From Verrucomicrobiia bacterium (GTDB lineage: Bacteria > Verrucomicrobiota > Verrucomicrobiia > Limisphaerales > DSYF01): a stretch of 64,000 bases of DNA. The stretch spans positions 1-64,000 of the forward strand of contig DASTWL010000016.1 of the NCBI GenBank assembly GCA_035765895.1, written 5' to 3'. Shown here piece by piece: positions 42,870-51,011 of the stretch. How positions within the stretch are numbered: the first letter of the stretch is position 1; each line of letters opens with the position of its first letter. The notes beneath the pieces were generated by a model. The model made no database searches. It saw only the letters and a program-made list of their open reading frames with translations, and was not told where the DNA came from. The position numbers and the translations under genes were made by a program.

Positions 42870-43505
42870 ATGAAAAGCGGGGCGCCAATTCTGATCAATG
42901 TTCTTGTCGCTCTCGGTGCAGCAGCGGTCCTTGGGTTTGGGGGGCTTTTTATCATGGGTGCATTCTTCCGAAATTGGGTAGTCAACGGCCCCAAACTCCA
43001 GGCGGGAACCAATTGGATTCCTCGTCCTATAAACGGACCGCTCGAACTAAGACCCCTGCCGTCCGCAGTGCGGTTGCTGCCAGATTTTGCGCATTGGGTT
43101 AAAGATTCACCGGGGGCTCGCGTAAGACTCTATGAAGCGGTGCTGCCTGCCGGTGCCTCACAACTCAATTTTACCCGGACAATCACGTGGGGGGAAACAC
43201 CACTTGGCCGGGCGCCATCAACCACAGTGCAATTTGATTACCTCGATCCTTCGAACGGTTTGTATCATTTCTATTGGAGCCATCCGGGTGAACAGAGTGA
43301 TGAATGGTTGAGGGTGGGAGCGCGCCCGTTACGGCTTCTTGTTCGTCCCTGCCCTTTCACGGCGTGGCCGCGAGCTGAGATTTCGGTGGAAGCGATCGAG
43401 GGTGTCGAGGCATCCATGACGCTGGTTGCGGAAGATGATCATTATCTCCTGACGACCGCAACGAATGCAGACGCCTTTTTACTTCAGTCCTTGTCAACCG
43501 ATTGA
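42870..43505 (+). CDS. Single-pass membrane protein, unknown function
   Basis: A 211-residue protein with one N-terminal membrane helix (LINVLVALGAAAVLGFGGLFIMG) and a soluble, mostly beta domain that contains WSHPGEQSDEWLRVGARPLRL. It starts two bases after the previous stop, so it is part of the same operon. Its composition is visibly AT-richer than its neighbours, with less GC-biased third positions, which suggests a different history. No motif identifies it. Confidence 0.55.
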   Translation: MKSGAPILINVLVALGAAAVLGFGGLFIMGAFFRNWVVNGPKLQAGTNWIPRPINGPLELRPLPSAVRLLPDFAHWVKDSPGARVRLYEAVLPAGASQLNFTRTITWGETPLGRAPSTTVQFDYLDPSNGLYHFYWSHPGEQSDEWLRVGARPLRLLVRPCPFTAWPRAEISVEAIEGVEASMTLVAEDDHYLLTTATNADAFLLQSLSTD

Positions 43506-43538
43506 AATCGCAATCACCCGATCAAATAGGAAAAACGT

Positions 43539-44315
43539 ATGAGCGAAACAAACCAGACTCCGCCACCGCTGCCGCCGCAAATGCAAATCCCGCCCCCGCC
43601 GCTGTCATCCGATGATCCGCTGGAGCGGGCGCCGATTCACGGTCTTGGCGCGGCCGTCGAATCCATCCTCCGCCAGCCCAGGCGCGTCATGCACGCCCTG
43701 CGGCAGCCGGGCGCCGGCCGCGTCGTGGTGGCGATGGTGCTGGTCGCATTGGTTTGCGCGCTGGTTTACGGCGTGGTGGTCGGCACGTTTTCCCGCGGGC
43801 CGCAGTTGTGGATTGCGCCGCTCAAAATCGCAGGCGGAATGCTGGTCGCCGCCGTCATCTGTCTGCCGAGTCTTTACATCTTCGCCTGCCTGAGCGGTTC
43901 GCGGGCGCGCGTGGCGGAGATGGCGGGGCTGGTGGCCGGTTTGCTGCTGCTGACGACCCTCCTGCTCGTGGGGTTTGCGCCCGTGGCCTGGTTGTTCTCG
44001 GAATCCACCAACTCCCTTTGCTGGATGGGCGCACTGCACCTGTTCTTCTGGGTGGTGGCAACCGGCTTCGGCCTGCGCTTTCTCGGCGCGGGTTTTGCCG
44101 GCACGCAGGCCAAATCACAGGCCGGGCTGCGCGTGTGGGCGGTGATCTTCGTGCTGGTCTGCCTGCAATTGACCACGGCGCTGCGGCCGCTTGTGGGCAC
44201 GGCCGACACGGTGTTCCCGGGCGCGACGGAAAAGAAATTCTTTCTCAAGCACTGGCTTGATTGTCTTGATCAGGGTGAAAGCCGGACGCCGGGCGGCCTG
44301 GGGCGGGAGGACTAG
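43539..44315 (+). CDS. Polytopic membrane protein with Pro-rich N-terminus
   Basis: A 258-residue protein. The first 30 residues are a flexible Pro/Gln-rich tail (TPPPLPPQMQIPPPPLSSDD), followed by an amphipathic helix (VESILRQPRRVMHALRQPG) and five spans (VVAMVLVALVCALVYGVVVG, GGMLVAAVICLPSLYIFACL, VAGLLLLTTLLLVGFAPVAW, LHLFFWVVATGFGLRFLG, VWAVIFVLVCLQLTTALRPL). This resembles Yip1-domain-like proteins. It lies two bases before the DUF1361 gene. Confidence 0.55.
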   Translation: MSETNQTPPPLPPQMQIPPPPLSSDDPLERAPIHGLGAAVESILRQPRRVMHALRQPGAGRVVVAMVLVALVCALVYGVVVGTFSRGPQLWIAPLKIAGGMLVAAVICLPSLYIFACLSGSRARVAEMAGLVAGLLLLTTLLLVGFAPVAWLFSESTNSLCWMGALHLFFWVVATGFGLRFLGAGFAGTQAKSQAGLRVWAVIFVLVCLQLTTALRPLVGTADTVFPGATEKKFFLKHWLDCLDQGESRTPGGLGRED

Positions 44316-44317
44316 CC

Positions 44318-45043
44318 ATGCGTTTGTGGCGAATCATTCAACGGCACGGGCTGGGCCTCCCGGTATTGGCGCTGGTCGTGGCTTCCATCGTTTCGACGGG
44401 GCTGGTGGGGTATCGGGTGCTCGCGACGCGCTCCATCGAACCGGCGTATCTGGTGTGGAATTTATTCCTGGCGTGGCTGCCGCTGGGGTTCGCCCTGCTG
44501 GCCGCGGAACGCTTGCGTGTCCAGATGGCGGCCGGGCGGACCTCGCCGATGCGGGATCACCGGTTGATCGGGCTGGGCGTTGCCTGGCTGTTGTTCTTTC
44601 CGAACGCGCCCTACATCTTCACGGACATCGTGCATGTGCGGGCGGTTTGGGCGCACGCCTTCTGGGTGGATTTGATGCTGATCCTGTTTTGCGCCCTGAC
44701 CGGATTTCTTGCCGGAGTTTTGTCGTTGCAGGTGATGCACGGCTGGGTGACGCGGCTTTGGGGCTGGCGCGTGGGCTGGCTGTTCGTGGCCGGGGTGTCG
44801 GGCCTGGCGGGCTTCGGGGTGTATCTCGGCCGTTTCGTGCGGCTGAACAGTTGGAATGTGCTGACGCATCCGGTGCGCGTGTTGGAGGGCGTCGGGCACG
44901 GCGCCTGGCACCTGGCGACGCAGTGGAGCCACGCCAAATTCGTCGCGCTCTTCAGCCTGTTTCTGTTGCTGGGCTACGGCATGTTGTTTGCCATGACGCA
45001 GCGGCCGCGGGATCAGGTTCCGGGCCTCGAGGAATCGAATTGA
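44318..45043 (+). CDS. DUF1361 membrane protein
   Basis: A 241-residue integral membrane protein with the DUF1361 signature. The NLFLAWLPLGFALLAAERL span is followed by WLLFFPNAPYIFTDIVHV, then HAFWVDLMLILFCALTGFLA, a SLQVMHGW segment and GFGVYLGRFVRLNSWNVLTHPV. The FPNAPY and YLGRF.R.NSW blocks are the family hallmarks. The function is unknown; members occur in many bacteria with envelope genes. It starts two bases after the previous stop. Confidence 0.85.
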   Translation: MRLWRIIQRHGLGLPVLALVVASIVSTGLVGYRVLATRSIEPAYLVWNLFLAWLPLGFALLAAERLRVQMAAGRTSPMRDHRLIGLGVAWLLFFPNAPYIFTDIVHVRAVWAHAFWVDLMLILFCALTGFLAGVLSLQVMHGWVTRLWGWRVGWLFVAGVSGLAGFGVYLGRFVRLNSWNVLTHPVRVLEGVGHGAWHLATQWSHAKFVALFSLFLLLGYGMLFAMTQRPRDQVPGLEESN

Positions 45044-45056
45044 AACCAAATCGCGT

Positions 45057-46232
45057 GTGAAAGCCTTCCCCAAACGTCTTGTCCGGGCGGCCGTCGCGCT
45101 CCTTATTGCGGCGGCGGTCTGGCTGCCTTGTGTTCATTTCTTCTTTCAAAAGCCCGTCGCGCATTTCCGCGCGCCAAACGGTGTGTCGCCCGCGGCGCGT
45201 GAACTGGCAGCGTGGCAGCTCAAACTTTGGACGGACCCGGCGTTGCGCGAGGTCGAACTGCGGCGGATGCGCAGCAGCAACGCCGAATGGGACTTCATGG
45301 GGCGCAGCTTTCTGGTGTGGTCGCTGGCCAACCTCGGGCTGCGCGATGCGTCGCAAAAGGACGCCTGTCTGAAAACCATGGACCGCATCATCGAAGAAAC
45401 GCTCCGGCTCGAACATGACGAGGGCATGGCGCATTTTTTGATGGGTTATGCGAAGGTGCGGCCTTACGTGGTGCAGCCGGCGCGAAGCCTGTTCGTCGAT
45501 GGCGAGATTGCGCTGATGCTGGCAGCCCGACGCACGTTGGCGGAGAAAAAGGAGTTCCAGCCGCTCCTGGCAGAGCGGCTGAACTGGATCGCGGAAGGTT
45601 TGAACAAACATCTCGTGCTGGAGAGTTATCCGGACGAATGCTGGACCTTCGATCACGCCGTGGCGCTGGCAGCAATGCGGCTTGCCGATCGTCTCGATGG
45701 AACGGATCACTCCGCAGCCATCCGAAACTGGCTGGCCCTGGCCAAGGTGCGGCTTGTGGATCGCCGGACGGGATTGCTGGTGTCCAGCTTCACCACCGAC
45801 GGCACTCCGTTGGACGGACCGGAAGGCTCCTCCATCTGGCTGGTAGCCCACTGCCTGCAAGTGGTGGACCCGGAATTTGCGCGGGAGCAATACCGTCGGG
45901 CCCGTCGCGAACTGGCGCAGAGCCACCTTGGCTTTGGCAGCGCGCGTGAATGGCCGGCGTCCTGGCACGGCCCGGCGGACGTCGATTCCGGACCGATCAT
46001 TCCGGGGCTGGACATCAGCGCGGGTTCCAGCGGCATGGCCCTGGTGGGGGCGGCTTCGTTCGGCGATGATGATTATCTTGCCTCCTTGGTGACGACCCTG
46101 GATTTCGCCGCGTTTCCCAAACGGCAGGCGGGCGGGCTAAAATACTGCGCGAGCAACCAGGTTGGCGACGCGGTCCTGCTGTATGCGGCGGTGCTCGGAC
46201 CCCTGTGGGCCAAAGCGGAGGTCAAGCCATGA
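45057..46232 (+). CDS. Linalool dehydratase/isomerase-like (alpha/alpha)6 protein
   Basis: A 391-residue exported or anchored protein (AAVALLIAAAVWLPCVHFFFQ). The C-terminal half resembles the (alpha/alpha)6 barrel of linalool dehydratase-isomerase: the segment CWTFDHAVALAAMRLADRLD is followed by GTDHSAAIRNWLALA. By recall, the matching LDI stretch is DRLHGTDYRAATRAW. In that alignment the catalytic Cys180 position appears to be Asp here, so it may not be a true dehydratase. Start is GTG at 45057, 13 bp after the DUF1361 gene. Being in the same run as ispH makes an isoprenoid-linked substrate conceivable, but this is inference. Confidence 0.6.
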   Translation: MKAFPKRLVRAAVALLIAAAVWLPCVHFFFQKPVAHFRAPNGVSPAARELAAWQLKLWTDPALREVELRRMRSSNAEWDFMGRSFLVWSLANLGLRDASQKDACLKTMDRIIEETLRLEHDEGMAHFLMGYAKVRPYVVQPARSLFVDGEIALMLAARRTLAEKKEFQPLLAERLNWIAEGLNKHLVLESYPDECWTFDHAVALAAMRLADRLDGTDHSAAIRNWLALAKVRLVDRRTGLLVSSFTTDGTPLDGPEGSSIWLVAHCLQVVDPEFAREQYRRARRELAQSHLGFGSAREWPASWHGPADVDSGPIIPGLDISAGSSGMALVGAASFGDDDYLASLVTTLDFAAFPKRQAGGLKYCASNQVGDAVLLYAAVLGPLWAKAEVKP

Positions 46233-46543
46233 ATGACACATCGGGCAAGCTCAGGCGGTTGATCGGCGCGGATTTTTTATCGCCGAAAGATTTCGTGCGG
46301 CACGCCGGGCTGCTTGTTTTGCTCTTTGTGGTTGCCCACGTTGGCGGCCTGCGCGAATTCACCACCATCATCAGCGGCACGATGGCGGAGCCGCGGTTCG
46401 GGTCCGACGTGTGTGCGCTGCTGGGTTTGGGCTATGCGGCCCTGTATTTCGCAACGGTGGTGCTCGCGCCGATTTTGCTGATCGCGGCGGGCGTGTTGAA
46501 GCTGTGGGAAATCTGCGGACGGAATCACCAGCATGCATCGTGA
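46229..46543 (+). CDS. Small membrane protein
   Basis: A 104-residue protein with two or three spans (AGLLVLLFVVAHVGGL, ALLGLGYAALYFATVVLAPILLIAAGVL). The ATG at 46229 overlaps the preceding stop by four bases, and its 3' end overlaps the next gene by 11 bases. No family recognised; it is part of the same run. Confidence 0.6.
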   Translation: MNDTSGKLRRLIGADFLSPKDFVRHAGLLVLLFVVAHVGGLREFTTIISGTMAEPRFGSDVCALLGLGYAALYFATVVLAPILLIAAGVLKLWEICGRNHQHAS

Positions 46544-47036
46544 AACACAACTGCGGCGGCGCCTTCGCGGGCTGACCTGGCTGTTCATCGCCGGGCTGGT
46601 GCTCAGCGGGGTGACGGCCATCCCGTTGGTGTCAGAAGTCAATGCGCTGGTCCATTGGCTTGGCCTCGAAAATCAAACCGGCGCCACGACGGGCATCGGG
46701 GTGACGCACTGGCTGTTGCTTATCCGCGATGCACTGGTGGAAACGCAGGTCCGGCAACCGCAGTTGTTTTACGGCACGGACTGGCTGGCGTTTGGCCATG
46801 TTGTGATCGCGGTGGCCTTCGTTGGCGCGTTGCGCGATCCCGTGCGAAACCGATGGTTGTATGATTTTGGACTGATTGCCTGTGCCATGGTGATTCCGTG
46901 GGCGTTCCATTTCGGGGCCGTGCGCGGCATTCCCGTGTGGTGGCGGCTGATTGATTGTTCGTTTGGCGTGTTCGGCGCCGTGCCGCTGTGGTGGTGCCGG
47001 CGCTGGGCCAGGGAATTGGAAATCCGGCCGAAATGA
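46533..47036 (+). CDS. Membrane protein, unknown function
   Basis: A 167-residue protein with four spans (LTWLFIAGLVLSGVTAIPLV, GVTHWLLLIRDALVE, DWLAFGHVVIAVAFVGALR, FGLIACAMVIPWAFHFG). The pattern GTDWLAF.H..IA..F...RDP.RN.W followed by IP..WRLIDCSFGVFG.VPL recurs in conserved small membrane proteins of Bacteroidetes and Verrucomicrobia with no known role. It starts inside the previous gene. Confidence 0.65.
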   Translation: MHRETQLRRRLRGLTWLFIAGLVLSGVTAIPLVSEVNALVHWLGLENQTGATTGIGVTHWLLLIRDALVETQVRQPQLFYGTDWLAFGHVVIAVAFVGALRDPVRNRWLYDFGLIACAMVIPWAFHFGAVRGIPVWWRLIDCSFGVFGAVPLWWCRRWARELEIRPK

Positions 47037-47040
47037 ATTT

Positions 47041-47490
47041 ATGAAGCTGCGATTGCTGCGCTGGTGGCTCGGCTTCTCCGCCTTGGTGTGGGGCGTGTCG
47101 TTTTACGGCGTGTTCGCCCGTTGGGATGCGGCGGAGCAGGCATTGCAAGGACTGGGAGCCCGGCCCATCGCCTACGATCCGATGCTGGATTATTGGCTGC
47201 GCATGGCCTCGGGGGCGTTCGGGCTGATGGGCCTCTGGTATCTGGTGCTGACGCTGTGGCCGCGCAAGTTTGCCGCGGCGATTCCCTGGTTCGGCGCATT
47301 GATGGTGGCCGAGGGCGTCATTTTACTGGGGCACGGCTTGCGACTGCACCTGCCGCTGTTCCCGTTCTACGGCGATATCGCGGCGTGTTTCGTGGGTGGC
47401 GGAAGAATTTTACTGCTGGCGGGCGCCGCGCAATCGGCTGGACAACCGGGTGCGCGAGGCGCAAACGAGCGGCGTTCCGAGCCGGTGTGA
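47041..47490 (+). CDS. Small membrane protein, last of the run
   Basis: A 149-residue protein with about four spans (WWLGFSALVWGVSFYGVF, ASGAFGLMGLWYLVLTLW, IPWFGALMVAEGVILLGHGL, DIAACFVGGGRILLLAGAA). It resembles DUF4345-type small membrane proteins in length and span order, but no signature is certain. It ends four bases before the stop of the convergent menG/ubiE gene. Confidence 0.55.
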   Translation: MKLRLLRWWLGFSALVWGVSFYGVFARWDAAEQALQGLGARPIAYDPMLDYWLRMASGAFGLMGLWYLVLTLWPRKFAAAIPWFGALMVAEGVILLGHGLRLHLPLFPFYGDIAACFVGGGRILLLAGAAQSAGQPGARGANERRSEPV

Positions 47491-47494
47491 CAGT

Positions 47495-48226
47495 TCAACC
47501 CGCGCGTTTCTCGCCGTAATTGATGCTCATCATGCCGCCGAGGAGATTGACGATGCGGACGTGGTTCAGGCCGAGTTCGCGCATGTGCGCCGCGACGCCG
47601 TTCTGGGCCGGATAATGTTTCAACGATTCCAGAATGTAAGCGTAGGCCGACGCGTTGCCGCAGAACAACAACCCAAGCAGCGGAACGAACACGCGCAGAT
47701 ACGAGAAATACAACGCCCGCCACAGTGCGTTGTCGGGCTTGCCAAAATCGAGCACCAGCACCCGCCCGCCGGGTTTGGCAACCCGCAACATTTCCGCCAG
47801 GCCGGTTTGCCAGCGGGCGAGGTTGCGCAGGCCGTAACCGACCGTGACCACGTCGAAGCTCGCGTCGCTGAACGGCAGTTGCATGGCATCACCCTGAAGG
47901 AACTTCGGCGCCGCGGCGCCGCCCGCCGTCGTTTTGGCGTTCCGCTCGCGGGCGACTTCCAGCATGGGAGCACTGAAGTCGAGCCCGGTCACGGTTGCCC
48001 CGGCGCGGGCGAGGCGGGCGGCGATGTCGCCTGTCCCGCAGCAAACATCCAAAGCCGTGTTGCCCGGCCGGATGTGTGCCAGTTTCGCCAGCCGGTTTTT
48101 CCAACGACGATGCAGGCCGAAGCTTTGCAGATCGTTGATGAAATCGTAACGGCGGGCAATGACGGCAAAGAGGTCGTTGACCTTTGCCGCCCGCTGTTCA
48201 CCGGCATCATAAAAGGCGTTCGCCAT
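47495..48226 (-). CDS. menG: Demethylmenaquinone/ubiquinone C-methyltransferase (MenG/UbiE)
   Basis: A 243-residue class I SAM methyltransferase. The N-terminal VNDLFAVIARRYDFINDLQS and SFGLHRRWK segments are the UbiE/MenG signature. Motif I is ALDVCCGTGDIAARLA, motif II is VTGLDFSAPMLEVAR, and motif III is GDAMQLPFSDASFDVVTVGYGLRN. Also present are GGRVLVLDFGKP and the C-terminal NLLGGMMSINYGEK. It carries out the last C-methylation in menaquinone (or ubiquinone) synthesis at the membrane face. It converges with the membrane-protein run. The symbol menG is used because Verrucomicrobia usually make menaquinone. Confidence 0.9.
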   Translation of the reverse strand: MANAFYDAGEQRAAKVNDLFAVIARRYDFINDLQSFGLHRRWKNRLAKLAHIRPGNTALDVCCGTGDIAARLARAGATVTGLDFSAPMLEVARERNAKTTAGGAAAPKFLQGDAMQLPFSDASFDVVTVGYGLRNLARWQTGLAEMLRVAKPGGRVLVLDFGKPDNALWRALYFSYLRVFVPLLGLLFCGNASAYAYILESLKHYPAQNGVAAHMRELGLNHVRIVNLLGGMMSINYGEKRAG

Positions 48227-48423
48227 GCGCGCTAAATTGTCCCAAAAGCGGAGGCATCTTGCCCGAAAATGGACATGCAGGCGAATTCAATTTGGGGAAC
48301 GTGCGTGGCCCGACCCGGCTTTGCGCCGGCGGGAACCGGGGCGTCTTGTCCCGCAGTCACCGTGGGCGGAAGGCATGTGGACTGCTTTGAGGGAGCGTAT
48401 CTCCCGCTCGACGGGCCCGATCC

Positions 48424-48846
48424 ATGAACGCGCATAGAATCCTGGTGGTAGATGACAATCCAGTGGTGTTGAAGGCACTTCAACTGGTGCTCACCTCGGC
48501 GGGTTATTCGGTCTTCACGGCTTTGGATGGCAGCGAAACCATCCGGATGGTCCGCGAGGCGCAGCCGCACCTGATCGTGCTGGACATCAGTTTTCCGCCG
48601 GACGTGGAACACGGCGGCGGCGTCGCGTGGGACGGATTCCGCATCATGCAATGGCTTCAGCGCATTGACGAATCCCGCGGCGTTCCCATCGTCATCATCA
48701 CCGGCGAAGACCCCGCCGAATATCAGGAAAAGGCCCTCGCGTTGGGTGCCACCGCCTTCTTCACCAAGCCCGTGGACAACGAGGGGTTGATCGAGGTGAT
48801 ACAACAAACGCTGGCGCAATCGGGCACCGCCCCGGCTTCCGCCTGA
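48424..48846 (+). CDS. Single-domain response regulator
   Basis: A 140-residue CheY-like receiver with no output domain. The acidic pair is Asp10/Asp11, the phospho-acceptor is Asp54 in IVLDISFPPD, the switch residue is Thr93 in IIITGED, and the conserved lysine is Lys115 in FFTKPVD. The loop after Asp54 is about eight residues longer than usual (EHGGGVAW), a feature of some stand-alone receivers. It is probably phosphorylated by a histidine kinase elsewhere and acts by protein contact. It stands alone between menG and the tRNA gene. Confidence 0.85.
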   Translation: MNAHRILVVDDNPVVLKALQLVLTSAGYSVFTALDGSETIRMVREAQPHLIVLDISFPPDVEHGGGVAWDGFRIMQWLQRIDESRGVPIVIITGEDPAEYQEKALALGATAFFTKPVDNEGLIEVIQQTLAQSGTAPASA

Positions 48847-48921
48847 CCCATGCCAGCCCCGGTCAAATCGGGGCTTGCAAATGCGGTGCGCATCAGTAGT
48901 GTGGGCGCCGCTACTTTGGAA

Positions 48922-48998
48922 GCGAGCGTAGCTCAGTCTGGTAGAGCGTCACCTTGCCAAGGTGAATGTCGAGGGTTCGAATCCCTTCGCTCGCTCCA
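48922..48998 (+). tRNA. tRNA-Gly (GCC)
   Basis: A complete cloverleaf can be folded. The acceptor stem GCGAGCG pairs with CGCTCGC, the D arm is GCTC/GAGC, and the anticodon stem TCACC/GGTGA holds the loop TTGCCAA with anticodon GCC. The T arm is GAGGG/CCCTT with TTCGAAT, the discriminator is T, and CCA is encoded (48996-48998). A T-rich run follows, which could end transcription. The 3' end is the left boundary of a genomic island. Confidence 0.95.
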
Positions 48999-49002
48999 TT
49001 TT
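48976..49002. other. attL: tRNA-Gly 3' end, left direct repeat
   Basis: The 27 bases TTCGAATCCCTTCGC... ending TCCATTTT are repeated exactly at 53413-53439. They cover the T loop and acceptor 3' strand of the tRNA gene, the classic integration site of tyrosine-recombinase elements. The tRNA gene stays intact on this side. Confidence 0.8.
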
Positions 49003-49212
49003 TTCTTCATAGTTTCTCCCGATTTTATTGAGATTTTTCGGCCTTTTTGAGCATAAACCTGCAATCACCGTCCGGCAACAGTTTCAGGGATTTTTGAGGC
49101 ATAAAGTGGGCTGGCGTTAGAATCCCCGTTAGAACGCACGTGGCTTGTTTGCCCAAGCATCGGACCTGAACAAATTGCCGGATTCTTTGGGCCGTGGGAT
49201 ACTCGGGCCTAA

Positions 49213-49854
49213 ATGGGGCACACCCCTTACATCTCAAAGTCGAAGTTCCTTCAAGGGCTGCAATGCCCTAAGCTGATTTGGAGTGCCTACAACGCCAAAC
49301 ATCTGTTCCCTGAAGTTGACGCAGCCCTTCAAGCCGTATTTGACCAAGGGCATGAAGTTGGAGCATTGGCCAAGCGGATGTTCCCGAACGGCCTCGCAGT
49401 TGATACAGACCCCAGCGACTTCGAGGGGGCAATTCAGTTGACCCAAAAGCACCTTGCCTCAAGGCGTCCGATATTTGAGGCCACGGTTTCCGCCAACGGC
49501 GGATTTGCCCGAGCCGACATCCTGAATCCCGTCGGCAAGGACGAATGGGACATCATTGAAGTCAAATCAACTACGTCATTGAAGGATGTCCACATTCCAG
49601 ATTTGGCATTTCAGGCGTGGGTGTTCACCGAGGCGGGCATCAAGATTCGTCGCTGCTTTCTCTGCCACATCAATAATCAGTTTGTCCGCCACGGCGAGAT
49701 TGAGCCGAAGGAGTTTTTCACGTTGCGTGATGTGACGGCGGAAGTGTCGGCCTTCTCCCGTGATCTTGAGGGGCAAGTCAGCCAGATGGGGAAGACGATT
49801 CGGACGGCAAAATGCCCCGACATCCAAATCGGAAAGCAGTGTGACAGCCCCTAA
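49213..49854 (+). pseudogene. DUF2779 protein, 3'-truncated
   Basis: 213 residues that match the N-terminal half of DUF2779 proteins (usually about 500-650 residues). SKSKFLQGLQCPKLIW opens the family, and the PD-(D/E)XK-like nuclease core shows ARADILN and WDIIEVKSTTSLKD. LCHINNQFVRHGEIE and LRDVTAEV are further family blocks. The frame stops in the middle of the conserved IGKQCDSP cysteine region, where homologues run on into a cysteine cluster and an exonuclease-like domain. No remnant of the rest was recognised downstream. It is probably a deletion product in the island. Confidence 0.7.
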
Positions 49855-50028
49855 CAACCGAGCATCGAGTCAACAAGGCATACATCATCAAGTTCACGGC
49901 TATTTCGGGTTTTGGACCTTACAGTGATAACACGGCGTTCATTACCCATGTCGCCCTGTCGCCCGCACCGTAAATGCTGGCTGGGTTCCGGGAACATTCC
50001 TTGCCGTCCAGCGGCACAGAGCTGCTAC

Positions 50029-50258
50029 TCAACCTGTCCTGCGATGCGGCAACATCACCTTAATATCATCCGGTCCAAGTTTACTTGAAGCTCCGTCAGC
50101 ATTATCCACAATCGCCCCAATATCCCTCCAAAAACAAGATTGGCCCAGAACCAGCCGTTCATGGATTGGTATTGATTTGAAACTTCAACGGGTTCGTATC
50201 CCTTGCGGCTTATCTTAACCAGATAGGATTTTTTCGGTTCAATCCGGTTGCTGCCCAT
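50029..50258 (-). pseudogene. PEGA/lipoprotein-type remnant with frameshift
   Basis: Reading from 50258, the frame codes MGSNRIEPKKSYLVKISRKG and the typical NGWFWANLVFGGILG segment, then loses the family pattern. Reading on in the next frame restores it: AIVDNADGASSKLGPDDIKV continues naturally from GGILG and stops at 50029. One G is missing in the run at 50115-50118 (complement strand). The N-terminal signal and first domain of such proteins (PEGA-like small envelope proteins) are absent, and the start overlaps the end of the DJ-1 gene. It is a double-damaged remnant, or a sequencing error in a G run. Confidence 0.65.
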
Positions 50259-50964
50259 AGGTCTGCTTCAAGCGTTGTTTATAGGCACGCGCAGTGTCGA
50301 GGCGTTGTTCAGTGATGGGTTTGGCTCGCTGAGTCACCGAGCGGAGAATTGACGCAGGCGCGCTGGCGGGCGATCCCGATTGAAATGGCGGATGCGGATC
50401 ATACGCCATGTAAAGTTGCAGTTCCTGCGCCACGGTTTCGCCGCGCAGCAGCGACACGACGATGAGCGAGCCATCAATCCCCGACGTTACGCCGCCAGCG
50501 GTGATCAATTTTCCGTCGACGACAACGCGCTCATCGCAAGGTGTCGCACCAAAATAGGGAAGAACTTCCATGGCGGTCCAGTGTGTGGTCGCCCGTTTGC
50601 CTTGTAGCAAGCCGGCTGCACCGCACAACAGCGCACCTGTGCAAACGGAAAAAACAAACCTTGCGCCAGCCGCCTGATTGCGGATGAAGGAAAGCACTTT
50701 TTCATCGTGCATGAGTGCTTCCTGACCATGACCACCCGGAACCAATAGCACATCAAGCTGCGGCGCTTCGGCAATGGTGGTGTCGGCCGACAATTGTAAC
50801 CCGGCCAGATCCCGAACCGGGTTCTTATCCTTCCAGATGGTCAGGAAGTGTGAGTTCGGAACGCGTGCCAAGGCTTCAAACGGACCCGTAAAATCGCACT
50901 GATCCATGTCCGGATAGATGAGGCCGCCGATGGTAAGATGAGTGTCCAAAGGAATCGTAGTCAT
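50239..50964 (-). CDS. DJ-1/PfpI family protein, isonitrile-hydratase-like
   Basis: A 241-residue class I glutamine-amidotransferase-like protein. The nucleophile elbow is VFSVCTGALLCGAAGLL (Cys108). Glu30 in the conserved DQCDFTGPFE segment is close to the position used in cyclohexyl-isocyanide hydratase (InhA). VLLVPGGHGQEALM, RATTHWTAMEVLPYFGA and ITAGGVTSGIDGSL are further matches to InhA-like proteins. The enzyme would hydrate isonitriles to N-formamides, or act as a related detoxifying hydratase. It lies 47 bp after tetR on the same strand, as part of the island cassette. Confidence 0.85.
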   Translation of the reverse strand: MTTIPLDTHLTIGGLIYPDMDQCDFTGPFEALARVPNSHFLTIWKDKNPVRDLAGLQLSADTTIAEAPQLDVLLVPGGHGQEALMHDEKVLSFIRNQAAGARFVFSVCTGALLCGAAGLLQGKRATTHWTAMEVLPYFGATPCDERVVVDGKLITAGGVTSGIDGSLIVVSLLRGETVAQELQLYMAYDPHPPFQSGSPASAPASILRSVTQRAKPITEQRLDTARAYKQRLKQTYGQQPD

Positions 50965-51011
50965 TTGTGCAGATCCATGGTTGGAAGGCTTTTGATCAAT
51001 TCAACAGGGCT

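Noticed and set aside
49025-49237. Complementary-strand frame next to attL as an integrase remnant
   Set aside because: It shows none of the tyrosine-recombinase motifs (R..H.R..Y) and has no ribosome site.
49113-49860. Integron attC-like sites (GTTAG and CTAACAAC words around the truncated gene)
   Set aside because: The words are not arranged as paired inverse core sites with a foldable imperfect hairpin between them, and no integron integrase is present.
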